Positions 10,475-18,235 of a DNA stretch of 64,000 nucleotides are shown here, piece after piece. The DNA comes from Nocardioides ochotonae (GTDB lineage: Bacteria > Actinomycetota > Actinomycetes > Propionibacteriales > Nocardioidaceae). Location: the NCBI RefSeq assembly GCF_011420305.2, contig NZ_CP061769.1:372001-436000 (forward strand), given 5' to 3'. Position numbers and translations under genes: made by a program. Each line of letters begins with the position of its first letter. Position 1 is the first letter of the stretch. The notes under the pieces are model-generated. The model did not search any database, had not been told where the DNA came from, and was given only the letters and a program-made list of their open reading frames with translations.

Positions 10475-11350
10475 GTGTCGACGCTGCCCCCCGAGCTCCG
10501 GGACCTCACCCGTCCCGCGGTGATGGGCATCGTCAACGTCACCCCTGACTCCTTCTCCGACGGCGGCCGCTACGTCGAGCCGGAGGCGGCCGTGGCGCAC
10601 GGCCGCCGGTTGCTCGCCGAGGGCGCCGACCTGCTCGACATCGGCGGTGAGTCCACCCGGCCGGGCTCGACCCGGCCGCTGGTCTCCGAGGAGCTCTCCC
10701 GCGTCGTACCCGTGATCTCCGAGCTGGCGGCCGCGGGTGCGGTGGTCTCGGTCGACACCATGCGCGCCGAGGTCGCCGCGGCCGCGATCGAGGCCGGCGC
10801 GGTCGTCGTCAACGACGTCTCCGGCGGCCTGGCGGACCCCGAGATCCTCGACGTGGTCGCCGCGACCGGGGCGACGTACGTCGCGATGCACTGGCGCGCG
10901 CACTCCCACCACATGAACGACTTCGCCCGCTACGACGGCCCCGGCGGGGTCGTCGCGGCGGTGCGCGAGGAGCTCTCGCAGCGCGTCGAGGCGATGCGCG
11001 CCGCCGGTGTGCGCGACGAGCAGGTCGTGCTGGACCCCGGGCTGGGCTTCGCCAAGATCGGCGAGCACAACTGGGAGCTGCTGCGCGACCTGTCCTGGCT
11101 GCGCGACCTGGGCTTCCCGGTGCTCGTCGGCGCCAGCCGCAAGACCTTCCTGGGCCGGCTGCTCGCCGATCCTGACGGGGAGCCGAGACCGGTGGGGGAG
11201 CGCGAGTACGCCAACGTCGCGATCACCCTGCACTGCGCGCGCGAGCAGGTCTGGTGCGTGCGGGTGCACGAGGTCCGGGCCAGTCGCGACGCCCTCGCCG
11301 CCCACCAGATGCTCACCACCCCGCCGTACCACCGAGAGGACCCGTCGTGA
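10475..11350 (+). CDS. folP: Dihydropteroate synthase
   Basis: A 291-residue TIM-barrel enzyme that joins p-aminobenzoate to dihydropterin pyrophosphate; it is the sulfonamide target. Signature segments are GIVNVTPDSFSDGG (about 18-31) and DIGGESTRPG (55-64); VLVGASRKTFLGRL lies near the C-terminal half. The last four bases (GTGA) overlap the folB start. Confidence 0.96.
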   Translation: MSTLPPELRDLTRPAVMGIVNVTPDSFSDGGRYVEPEAAVAHGRRLLAEGADLLDIGGESTRPGSTRPLVSEELSRVVPVISELAAAGAVVSVDTMRAEVAAAAIEAGAVVVNDVSGGLADPEILDVVAATGATYVAMHWRAHSHHMNDFARYDGPGGVVAAVREELSQRVEAMRAAGVRDEQVVLDPGLGFAKIGEHNWELLRDLSWLRDLGFPVLVGASRKTFLGRLLADPDGEPRPVGEREYANVAITLHCAREQVWCVRVHEVRASRDALAAHQMLTTPPYHREDPS

Positions 11351-11763
11351 CCCCCGGAACACTCCGGACACCCGCTGCCAGCCCCCCGGGCGACCCTGAC
11401 GAGCTGGCCGTCCTCGGCATCGAGTGCCTCGGCCACCACGGCGTCTTCGACTTCGAGCGGCGCGAGGGACAGACCTTCGTCATCGACCTCGTGCTCGGCA
11501 TCGACACCCGCCCGGCCGCCGGCTCGGACGACTTGCACGACACCGTCGACTACGGAAGTCTCGTGGCCGCGGTGAGGACCGCCGTGGAGAACGATCCGGT
11601 CGACCTGATCGAAACCCTGGCCCAGCGCATCGCCGATGTCTGCCTCTTGGACCTGCGTGTTCAATGGGCGCGGGTCACGGTCCACAAGCCCAACGCACCC
11701 ATCGAGGGAACGTTCACCGACGTAACCCTCACGATCACCCGTAGACGCGAGGCCGACAAGTGA
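11347..11763 (+). CDS. folB: Dihydroneopterin aldolase
   Basis: A 138-residue enzyme that cleaves dihydroneopterin to 6-hydroxymethyl-dihydropterin. The conserved core LGIECLGHHGVFDFERREGQ (about 23-42), the catalytic glutamate in DLIETLAQRIA (Glu89) and the lysine in VHKPNAPI (Lys114) are present. A short Pro-rich N-terminal extension of about 18 residues precedes the core. The GTG start overlaps the folP stop, and its own stop overlaps the folK start. Confidence 0.95.
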   Translation: MTPGTLRTPAASPPGDPDELAVLGIECLGHHGVFDFERREGQTFVIDLVLGIDTRPAAGSDDLHDTVDYGSLVAAVRTAVENDPVDLIETLAQRIADVCLLDLRVQWARVTVHKPNAPIEGTFTDVTLTITRRREADK

Positions 11764-12329
11764 CTGAGACTCCCAACCCGCACATCATCGACGCCGACAC
11801 CCTCACCGGTGAGATGCGTCCGATCCGTCGCGCCGTCCTGGCGCTGGGATCCAACCTCGGCGAGCGGATGGCGAGCCTGCAGGGCGCGATCAACGCGATC
11901 GCCGACACCCCCGACGTGTGGGTCACCGCCGTCTCGCCGGTCTACGAGACCGAGCCCGTGGACTGCCCGCCGGAGGCGAAGCCGTTCCTCAACGCCATCC
12001 TGCTCATCGACACCACGCTCGCCGCGACGCGCCTCATGGACCGCGCGCTGGCGATCGAGGACGCCTTCGAGCGCGAGCGCGGCGAGACCCCGAACGCCCC
12101 GCGCACCCTCGACGTCGACCTGATCGCCGTCGGCGACCGACGCAGCAACGAGGACTTCCTGCGCCTGCCGCACCCGCGTGCCGCCGAGCGCGCGTTCGTG
12201 CTCAAGCCGTGGTTCGACCTCGAGCCCGACGCCGAGCTGCCCGGCAAGGGCCCGATCTCCGAGCTCCTCGCCAAGGTCGGTGTCGACGGCCTGGTGCGGC
12301 GCGACGACCTCGAGCTCGTCGTCGAGTGA
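11760..12329 (+). CDS. folK: 6-hydroxymethyl-dihydropterin pyrophosphokinase
   Basis: A 189-residue kinase that transfers pyrophosphate from ATP to 6-hydroxymethyl-dihydropterin, supplying FolP. ALGSNLGERMASLQ and NAPRTLDVDLIAVG are the family signatures, the latter carrying the metal-binding aspartates. An N-terminal extension of about 22 residues precedes the core. The start is a GTG inside the folB stop overlap. Confidence 0.95.
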   Translation: MTETPNPHIIDADTLTGEMRPIRRAVLALGSNLGERMASLQGAINAIADTPDVWVTAVSPVYETEPVDCPPEAKPFLNAILLIDTTLAATRLMDRALAIEDAFERERGETPNAPRTLDVDLIAVGDRRSNEDFLRLPHPRAAERAFVLKPWFDLEPDAELPGKGPISELLAKVGVDGLVRRDDLELVVE

Positions 12330-12344
12330 CCGGCGCGCACCGAC

Positions 12345-12854
12345 GTGCGTGACCAGCCGCCGCTCCCGCCCGACGAGGACCCCCCGGGGCCCCCGGGCGG
12401 CGGCCGGGTCCGCCCGGCCTCGCCGGCCGTCCTGACGACCTGCGCGGTCGTCGGCCTGATCGGCGGCTGGCTGCTGCACCCGCTCGTGGAGTCGGTGCGC
12501 GGCTACGCACCCGTGGTCACGTGGGTGCAGCCCGCGGCGTTCCTCGTCGTGGCGCTGATCCTCGGCCTCGCCGCCTGGTTCACCTGGCGTGCGGTGCAGG
12601 TGCGCCACGAGCGGCTGGACCCGCGACGTGCCCTCAACCGCCTCGCGCTCGCCCGCGCCTGCTCCTACGTCGGCGCGCTGCTCGCCGGCGGCTACGGCGG
12701 GTACGCCGTCAGCTGGCTGGGGGTCGACAGCGACCTCGCGCGCGCCCGGATCCTGTGGTCCGGACTGTCCGTCCTGGCCGGTGTGGCGATCATCGTGTGC
12801 GGGCTGCTCCTCGAACGTGCGTGTCGCGTCCGTTCCGACGACGAAGACGCCTAA
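12345..12854 (+). CDS. DUF3180-type four-helix membrane protein
   Basis: A 169-residue protein of unknown function. After a Pro-rich N-terminus (residues 1-26) four membrane helices lie near 28-48, 63-84, 101-121 and 135-155. Position directly after folK and the overall pattern match the DUF3180 family of actinobacteria. It starts with GTG 15 bases after folK and is probably part of the fol transcript. Confidence 0.75.
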   Translation: MRDQPPLPPDEDPPGPPGGGRVRPASPAVLTTCAVVGLIGGWLLHPLVESVRGYAPVVTWVQPAAFLVVALILGLAAWFTWRAVQVRHERLDPRRALNRLALARACSYVGALLAGGYGGYAVSWLGVDSDLARARILWSGLSVLAGVAIIVCGLLLERACRVRSDDEDA

Positions 12855-12857
12855 CCT
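12852..12857 (+). promoter_or_regulatory. Predicted leaderless -10 box of the coiled-coil membrane protein gene
   Basis: TAACCT overlaps the stop codon of the DUF3180 gene and ends seven bases before the ATG at 12865. Confidence 0.5.
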
Positions 12858-12864
12858 GATCCCC

Positions 12865-13470
12865 ATGGCTTCCGCAACCGCATCACGAGTGACCCGTCGA
12901 CGTCAGCGCAGCACCCGTCTGACGGTCGCGGTCTCGCTCCTCGTGATCGCCGCGGTCGCCGTGATCGGAGCCGTGCTGAGCGGTTCGTGGCTGCTGGTCT
13001 GCCTCGCCGCCCCGCTGGGCGTGCTGCTGGGCGCCGCGGCCACCAAGATCACCCACTCCGAGCTGCTCCAGTCGCGCCGCGACGCCGCGCGGGACCGTGC
13101 CGAGCAGGCCCAGGCCTACCGGCGCCTCACCGAGGAGCGCACGGCCGAGCACGCGGCGTACGTCGAGGAGATGCAGAGCCGGATCGCGGAGCGTGAGGAG
13201 ACCCTGGTCGTCCTGCAGGAGGAGCTCGGCGCCACCCAGAAGCGGGCCGCCGACGTCACCCGCAAGATGAACGCCGAGGCCCGGCGCGGCGACGTCGCCG
13301 AGCACGAGCGCGACCGCATCACGGCCCGTCTCGACGACGCCGAGTCGCGTGCCGCCGACGCCATCGTGCGGATGGTCGAGCTGGAGCAGGAGGTCCTCGT
13401 CCTGCGCGCCGAGCTCGAGACGGTCACCGCCGCCTGGCGCGAGGCCGAGCTGGTCCGCAAGCGCGCCTGA
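12865..13470 (+). CDS. Membrane-anchored coiled-coil protein of unknown function
   Basis: A 201-residue protein with two closely spaced N-terminal membrane helices (about 19-39 and 43-59). A long charged helical region rich in Glu, Arg and Ala follows (65-200) and reads as a continuous coiled coil (for example EEMQSRIAEREETLVVLQEE). No enzymatic motif is visible. The architecture suggests a structural or scaffold role at the inner face of the membrane. The ATG start is supported by the -10 box at 12852. I do not recognise the family. Confidence 0.65.
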   Translation: MASATASRVTRRRQRSTRLTVAVSLLVIAAVAVIGAVLSGSWLLVCLAAPLGVLLGAAATKITHSELLQSRRDAARDRAEQAQAYRRLTEERTAEHAAYVEEMQSRIAEREETLVVLQEELGATQKRAADVTRKMNAEARRGDVAEHERDRITARLDDAESRAADAIVRMVELEQEVLVLRAELETVTAAWREAELVRKRA

Positions 13471-13571
13471 CACCTCGATCCCCGGCGCGACGCGCCGGCG
13501 GATCCCGCCCGCCCGGGTGACCTCCTTCACGGTCCCACCGGGTGTACCCCTGGGCCGGTCGGGCAGAATCA

Positions 13572-14663
13572 ATGACTGTGATTCCCCAGGACTCCCGGTT
13601 CGAGAGTGATCCCGACCAGCTCGTGGCGGAGGCTCCCAGCCTCCCCGACGGGTGGCAGATCGCGAGCCCGGACCCCGGAGACCGCTTCGACATCGCCCGG
13701 CTGACCCACCTGCTGCGTGCCCACGAGAGCCACGGGCGCGGCTGGGCGGGCTCGGGTGTCGACGACGTGCTGGTCGAGGTCTCCGAGCAGGGACTGCGCA
13801 CCCGCGAGAACGTCGTCGTCCGCGACGAGGCCGGCGAGATCCGGGCCTGGGGCAGCGTCCACGACCGCGCCGGTGGCCGGATGCTCTACGTCCACATCGT
13901 CGAGCGCGACCTGCCTGAGCGGGTCGCCCAGGCCTGCTCCGACGTCCTCGTCGAGTGGGCGGTCGGCCAGGCCAAGGCCGTCGGCGCCGCACGCGGGCTG
14001 GAGCTCCAGCAGATCGACACCGGCGCCTTCGCCGACGACGAGCGCCAGCACAAGTGGCTCGCCGACGCCGGCTTCGAGCAGGTCCGCACCTGGTGGCAGA
14101 TGAGCCGCCCCGTGGGCCCGGAGGAGGCCGCCCAGGTGCCGGACATCGAGTTGTGGGAGGACCGCGGCGTCCGCTTCCGGCAGGTACGTCGCGCCGCGGA
14201 CGGGATGCCCGACGAGGACGACCTGCGTGCCGTGCACGACGTGCTCGAGGAGGCGTTCCTCGACCACTTCAACTCCCGCGAGGAGACGTTCGACGAGTTC
14301 ATCCACCGGCTGCGCGAGGACCCCGGTCACCGCTGGGACCACTGGTGGCTCGCCGAGCTCGTCGACGGCAGCACGCCCGAGCCGGTCGGCGCGCTGATCG
14401 GCACCGTCTCGGAGAGCACCGAGGGCCCCGACGGCTCCTACGTCTCCTACATCGGCGTGCGCGCCTCGGCCCGCGGTCGCGGCGTGGCCAAGGGCCTGCT
14501 CAACACGATCATCGCGGACGCCGCCTCGCGCGGCCGCAACCGCGTGGGCCTCGAGGTCGACGCCGACTCCTCCACCGGCGCCGAGAAGCTCTACACCTCC
14601 CTCGGCTGGGAGACCCGCTACATCACCGAGTCCTGGCACCGGGACGTCGTCGTACCCGACTGA
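13572..14663 (+). CDS. Tandem GNAT-family N-acetyltransferase
   Basis: A 363-residue cytoplasmic protein with two GNAT folds. The C-terminal one is intact: the acetyl-CoA-binding motif RGRGVAKGLL follows YIGVRASA, and LYTSLGWE marks the last strand. The N-terminal half is more divergent. The tandem layout recalls mycothiol synthase MshD, but residue-level evidence for that activity was not seen, so the substrate is left open. A CAGAAT box lies only two bases before the ATG; the in-frame GTG at 13578 is therefore a possible leaderless start. Confidence 0.75.
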   Translation: MTVIPQDSRFESDPDQLVAEAPSLPDGWQIASPDPGDRFDIARLTHLLRAHESHGRGWAGSGVDDVLVEVSEQGLRTRENVVVRDEAGEIRAWGSVHDRAGGRMLYVHIVERDLPERVAQACSDVLVEWAVGQAKAVGAARGLELQQIDTGAFADDERQHKWLADAGFEQVRTWWQMSRPVGPEEAAQVPDIELWEDRGVRFRQVRRAADGMPDEDDLRAVHDVLEEAFLDHFNSREETFDEFIHRLREDPGHRWDHWWLAELVDGSTPEPVGALIGTVSESTEGPDGSYVSYIGVRASARGRGVAKGLLNTIIADAASRGRNRVGLEVDADSSTGAEKLYTSLGWETRYITESWHRDVVVPD

Positions 14664-14668
14664 GCCTC

Positions 14669-14683
14669 GCCCCTCCGGGGGGC
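14669..14683. terminator. Short hairpin between the GNAT gene and the transporter ATPase gene
   Basis: GCCCCT-CCG-GGGGGC forms a six-pair stem (one G-T pair) in the 83-bp convergent gap. It is short, so the call is weak. Confidence 0.35.
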
Positions 14684-14746
14684 ACCACCCGGGGCGCGGC
14701 CGGGGGCGGTTCTGCGCAACCCCGGGCCACCGGTCGCCGAGGAGCG

Positions 14747-15754
14747 TCAGGCCGTCCGCAGGCTGGCGCGCAGCGTGCGGTGCACGCCGGCGGGGGTGAG
14801 TACGCCGAGGAATCTGACCCCATCGCGGACGCCGACCATCGGCCGGTCGTCGCGCAGCATGGCGGCGAGCGCCTCCTCCAGCGTCGCGCCGACGTCGATG
14901 GCGCCGCCGAGGTCGCCGGCGCGCACCCCGTCGAGCGGCTCGAGCAGGGCCGGGTCGACGGTGGTCACCCGCAGCCGGCGCAGGCCGCTGGTGGAGCCCA
15001 CGAAGTCGGCGACGAAGTCGTCGGCCGGCCGGGCGAGGAGGTCCGCGGGGGTGGCGTACTGCGCCAGCCGGCCACCGGCGGCGAGGACCGCGACCCGGTC
15101 GCCGAGGCGTACCGCCTCGTCGATGTCATGGGTGACCAGCAGCACCGTCTTGCCCAGCTCGCGCTGGAGGCGCAGGAACTCGTCCTGCAGGCGCAGGCGT
15201 ACGACGGGGTCGACGGCGCCGAACGGCTCGTCCATCAGCAGCACCGGAGGGTCGGCGGCGAGGGCGCGGGCGACCCCCACCCGCTGCCGCTGACCGCCCG
15301 ACAGCTGGTGGGGGTAGCGCCCGCCGTGGGCCGCGGGGTCGAGCCCGACCAGCTCCAGCAGCTCCCGGGCCCGCTCGCGGTTGCGCCGGGCGCCCCGACC
15401 GGCCCGGCCGAGGAGCCGCGGCACCGTCATCACGTTGGCCTCGACGGTGCGGTGCGGGAACAGCCCGACCTGCTGGATGACGTAGCCGATGCTGCGGCGC
15501 AGCGCCACCGGGTCGCCGTGCGTGACGTCGCGGCCGTCGACCTCGATGGTGCCCCGGGTCGGCTCGATCAGCCGGTTGACCATCTTCAGCGTCGTCGACT
15601 TGCCGCACCCGGAGGGGCCGACCAGGCAGGCCAGCTCGCCCGCGCGGACCTCGAGGTCGAGGTCCTGCACGGCGCGGGTGCCGTCGTCGTAGGTCTTCGC
15701 GACACCCCTCAGCCGGATCATCGCCGGGGCGTCCGGAGTGCCGGTAGCGTCCAT
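14747..15754 (-). CDS. Osmolyte/quaternary-amine ABC transporter ATPase
   Basis: A 335-residue ATPase of the ProV/OpuCA class that powers uptake of compounds such as glycine betaine, choline or carnitine. Walker A GPSGCGKST is at 46-54, the ABC signature LSGGQ at 151-155 and Walker B LLMDEP at 172-177. The C-terminal ~90 residues contain one recognisable CBS-like unit (LEEALAAMLRDDRPMVGV), shorter than the usual CBS pair; such domains sense ionic strength in OpuA-type systems. It is divergent from the permease genes, its ATG only three bases from the permease GTG. ATG at 15721 (MIRLRGVAK) is an alternative start. Confidence 0.92.
   Translation of the reverse strand: MDATGTPDAPAMIRLRGVAKTYDDGTRAVQDLDLEVRAGELACLVGPSGCGKSTTLKMVNRLIEPTRGTIEVDGRDVTHGDPVALRRSIGYVIQQVGLFPHRTVEANVMTVPRLLGRAGRGARRNRERARELLELVGLDPAAHGGRYPHQLSGGQRQRVGVARALAADPPVLLMDEPFGAVDPVVRLRLQDEFLRLQRELGKTVLLVTHDIDEAVRLGDRVAVLAAGGRLAQYATPADLLARPADDFVADFVGSTSGLRRLRVTTVDPALLEPLDGVRAGDLGGAIDVGATLEEALAAMLRDDRPMVGVRDGVRFLGVLTPAGVHRTLRASLRTA
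15745..15750 (+). promoter_or_regulatory. -10 box of the permease operon, inside the ATPase coding start
   Basis: TAGCGT ends seven bases before the permease GTG at 15758. It overlaps the first codons of the divergent ATPase gene, so the permease mRNA is predicted to be leaderless. Confidence 0.55.
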
Positions 15755-15757
15755 GCG

Positions 15758-16483
15758 GTGACCCTACTGTCGCCCGGAGCGCCCGTGCAGCAGGCCAGCG
15801 GGCCGACCTGCTACAGCCAGCTGCGCAACGACTGGTTCTGCTGGGACTACGTCACCGACCGCCGCGAGGAGCTCATCGACGCGACCACCCAGCACGTGAC
15901 CATCACCCTGGCCGCGCTGCTGCTGGCGGTCGCCGTCGCGCTGCCGCTGGGGCTGATCGCCCGCCGCTACCCGCGCCTGGAGTCGGCGGTGCTGGGGGTC
16001 AGCACCGGGATCTACACGATCCCCTCGCTCGCGCTCTTCCCGCTGTTCCTGCCGTTCACCGGGCTGTCCGCGGCCACCGTGATCCTCGGGCTGGCGCTCT
16101 ACGCGCTGACCATCCTGGTCCGGGCGGTGCTCGACGGCCTGCGCGCGGTGCCGGAGGACGTGCGCGAGGCGGCGCGCGGGCTGGGCCACGGCCCCACCCG
16201 GCTGCTGCTCGGGGTCGAGCTGCCGCTGGCACTGCCGGTGCTGATGGCCGGGCTGCGGGTCGCCGCGGTCTCCACGGTGGCGCTGACCACGGTCGGCACG
16301 CTGGTGTCCTACGGCGGCCTCGGCAACCTGATCTCCCACGGCGTCGCGCGCGACTTCCGCGCCGAGCTCCTGACCGCGTCCGTGCTGTGCGTGCTGCTCG
16401 CGCTGCTCCTCGACGCCCTGATCGTCGGCGCCCAACGGCTGCTGACGCCCTGGAGCAGGGAGACCAGGGGAGCGCGCCCGTGA
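15758..16483 (+). CDS. Osmolyte ABC transporter permease 1
   Basis: A 241-residue membrane subunit of the OpuCB/ProW type. After an unusual N-terminus with two cysteines (CYSQLRNDWFCWDYV) come about five or six membrane helices. The coupling loop EAARGLGHGPTRLLLGVELPLALP is the EAA motif that docks with the ATPase. The GTG at 15758 is favoured by the -10 box at 15745; GTG at 15785 is the alternative. Its stop overlaps the start of permease 2. Confidence 0.88.
   Translation: MTLLSPGAPVQQASGPTCYSQLRNDWFCWDYVTDRREELIDATTQHVTITLAALLLAVAVALPLGLIARRYPRLESAVLGVSTGIYTIPSLALFPLFLPFTGLSAATVILGLALYALTILVRAVLDGLRAVPEDVREAARGLGHGPTRLLLGVELPLALPVLMAGLRVAAVSTVALTTVGTLVSYGGLGNLISHGVARDFRAELLTASVLCVLLALLLDALIVGAQRLLTPWSRETRGARP
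15761..15766 (-). promoter_or_regulatory. -10 box of the ATPase gene, inside the permease coding start
   Basis: On the minus strand TAGGGT ends six bases before the ATPase ATG at 15754. It sits within codons 2-3 of the divergent permease gene. Confidence 0.55.
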
Positions 16484-17235
16484 GGATCCTCGCCGACACC
16501 TGGGCCTACCTCAGCGACCCCGCCAGCTGGACCGGCAGCGGCGGGATGCTGGCGCTCCTCCTCGAGCAGCTGCTGCTCAGCGTGACCGCGCTGGCCCTCG
16601 CGGCGCTGATCGGACTGCCGGTCGCGCTCGCGCTGGGCCACCTGGGCCGGGGTGGCTTCCTCGCCATCAACGTGTCCAACATCGGCCGGGCGGTGCCGAC
16701 CTTCGCCCTGCTGGCGCTGCTGGTGACCGCCGACTGGCCCGGCACCGCCTCCCTGGGCCCCTACGGCCGCGCCGGGCTGGCGACCCTGATCGCGCTGACC
16801 CTGTTCGCGCTCCCACCGATCATCACCAACGCCTACGTCGCGGTCCGTGAGGTGCCCGGCGACGTCGTCGAGGCCGCACGCGGGATGGGGATGACCGGCT
16901 GGCAGCTGTTCGCCCGCGCCGAGCTGCCGCTGGCGCTGCCGCTGGTGCTCTCGGGCCTGCGCCTCGCGCTGGTCCAGGTCTGGGCGACCGCCACGATCGC
17001 CGCCCTGGTCGCCGGTCCCGGGCTGGGCCGGGTGATCACCGACGGCTTCGCGGCCAACGACTACGGCAAGGGCATCGCCGGGGCGGTGGTGGTGGCCATC
17101 GTCGCGCTCGGCCTGGAGGTGTTCGCGGCGCTGGTGCAGCGGCTCGCGACGCCGCACCGGCGCGCGGTGAGGCGGGGGACAGCGTCGGCGCACGCCCCTA
17201 GGGTGGAGTCCCCGGCCGGGGAGCCCGGTCGCTGA
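16480..17235 (+). CDS. Osmolyte ABC transporter permease 2
   Basis: A 251-residue permease paralogous to the preceding one. Several membrane helices and an EAA loop (EAARGMGMTGWQLFARAELPLALP) are visible. Two permease genes per transporter are typical of OpuB/OpuC-type systems. The GTG start overlaps the previous stop (GTGA) and has AGGGGAG about nine bases upstream. Confidence 0.9.
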   Translation: MRILADTWAYLSDPASWTGSGGMLALLLEQLLLSVTALALAALIGLPVALALGHLGRGGFLAINVSNIGRAVPTFALLALLVTADWPGTASLGPYGRAGLATLIALTLFALPPIITNAYVAVREVPGDVVEAARGMGMTGWQLFARAELPLALPLVLSGLRLALVQVWATATIAALVAGPGLGRVITDGFAANDYGKGIAGAVVVAIVALGLEVFAALVQRLATPHRRAVRRGTASAHAPRVESPAGEPGR

Positions 17236-17253
17236 CCGCACGAAGGTGGACCC

Positions 17254-18204
17254 ATGCACGTACGCCGCTCCCTGCTGTCGCTCGCCGCTGTCGGCGCCCT
17301 CGCCCTCTCCGCCGGCTGCGCCGGTGACGACCTCGCCGAGGACGACGAGCCCTCGACCTCCGCCTCGGCCCAGGCCGGGGGCGAGGTCACCATCGGCACC
17401 CAGAACTTCGACGAGGCGGTCCTGGTCGCCGCGATGTACGAGCAGGTCCTCGACGACGCCGGCTACGACGTCACCGTCAAGGAGGTCGGGCGCCGCGACA
17501 TCTACGTCAACCAGATGCCCGACCAGGTCGACGTCGCCCCGGAGTACGTCGGCGGCATCGCCGACTTCATGAACACCACCGTCAACGGCGCCGAGGCCGA
17601 GCCGATCACGACCAGCGACACCACCGAGACGGTGGAGGCGGTCACCCCGCTCCTCGAGGACAAGGGCCTGGTACTGCTCGAGCCGTCCCCGGCCACCTCC
17701 CAGAACGCCTACTTCGTGACCCAGGAGTTCGCCGACAGCGAGGGCGTCACCGCGCTGTCCGACCTCGAGGGCCGCTCGGTGGTGCTGGCCGCGGCCGAGG
17801 ACTGCCCCGGCCGGCCCGACTGCGAGGCCGGGCTGGTCGACACCTACGGCATCGACGTCACCGAGGTGCTGCCGCTGGGCTTCGCCTCGCCGCAGACCTT
17901 CAAGGCGGTGCTCGACGGCGAGGCCGACCTGGGCCAGACCGGCACCCTCGACGGCACGCTCGACGACCAGGGCCTGGTGCTCCTCGAGGACGACGAGTCC
18001 ATCCAGCCCGCGCAGAACCTCGTGCCGCTCATCAGCCAGGAGTTCCTCGAGCAGCACCCGGACGTCGAGGAGCGCCTCGACGAGCTGATGGCCGCCCTCG
18101 ACAACGAGACGCTCGGCGATCTGATCGCCCGGGTCACCGTCGACCGGGAGCAGGCCGACGACGTCGCCGAGGAGTGGCTGCAGGAGCAGGGCCTGGTCTC
18201 CTGA
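17254..18204 (+). CDS. Osmolyte ABC transporter substrate-binding lipoprotein
   Basis: A 316-residue lipoprotein with a signal peptide and lipobox LSAGC (Cys22), followed by an acidic Ser/Thr linker. The mature part starts GGEVTIGTQNFDEAVLVAAMYEQVL, which matches the OpuAC/ProX/OpuCC class of glycine-betaine or choline binding proteins. A cysteine pair (ED-CPGRPDC) could form a disulfide. It follows the second permease by 18 bases with a GAAGGTGG Shine-Dalgarno sequence and completes the transporter. Confidence 0.9.
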   Translation: MHVRRSLLSLAAVGALALSAGCAGDDLAEDDEPSTSASAQAGGEVTIGTQNFDEAVLVAAMYEQVLDDAGYDVTVKEVGRRDIYVNQMPDQVDVAPEYVGGIADFMNTTVNGAEAEPITTSDTTETVEAVTPLLEDKGLVLLEPSPATSQNAYFVTQEFADSEGVTALSDLEGRSVVLAAAEDCPGRPDCEAGLVDTYGIDVTEVLPLGFASPQTFKAVLDGEADLGQTGTLDGTLDDQGLVLLEDDESIQPAQNLVPLISQEFLEQHPDVEERLDELMAALDNETLGDLIARVTVDREQADDVAEEWLQEQGLVS

Positions 18205-18235
18205 CCGGGCACCGCGGCGCGGCGGCTCGGCTCGC

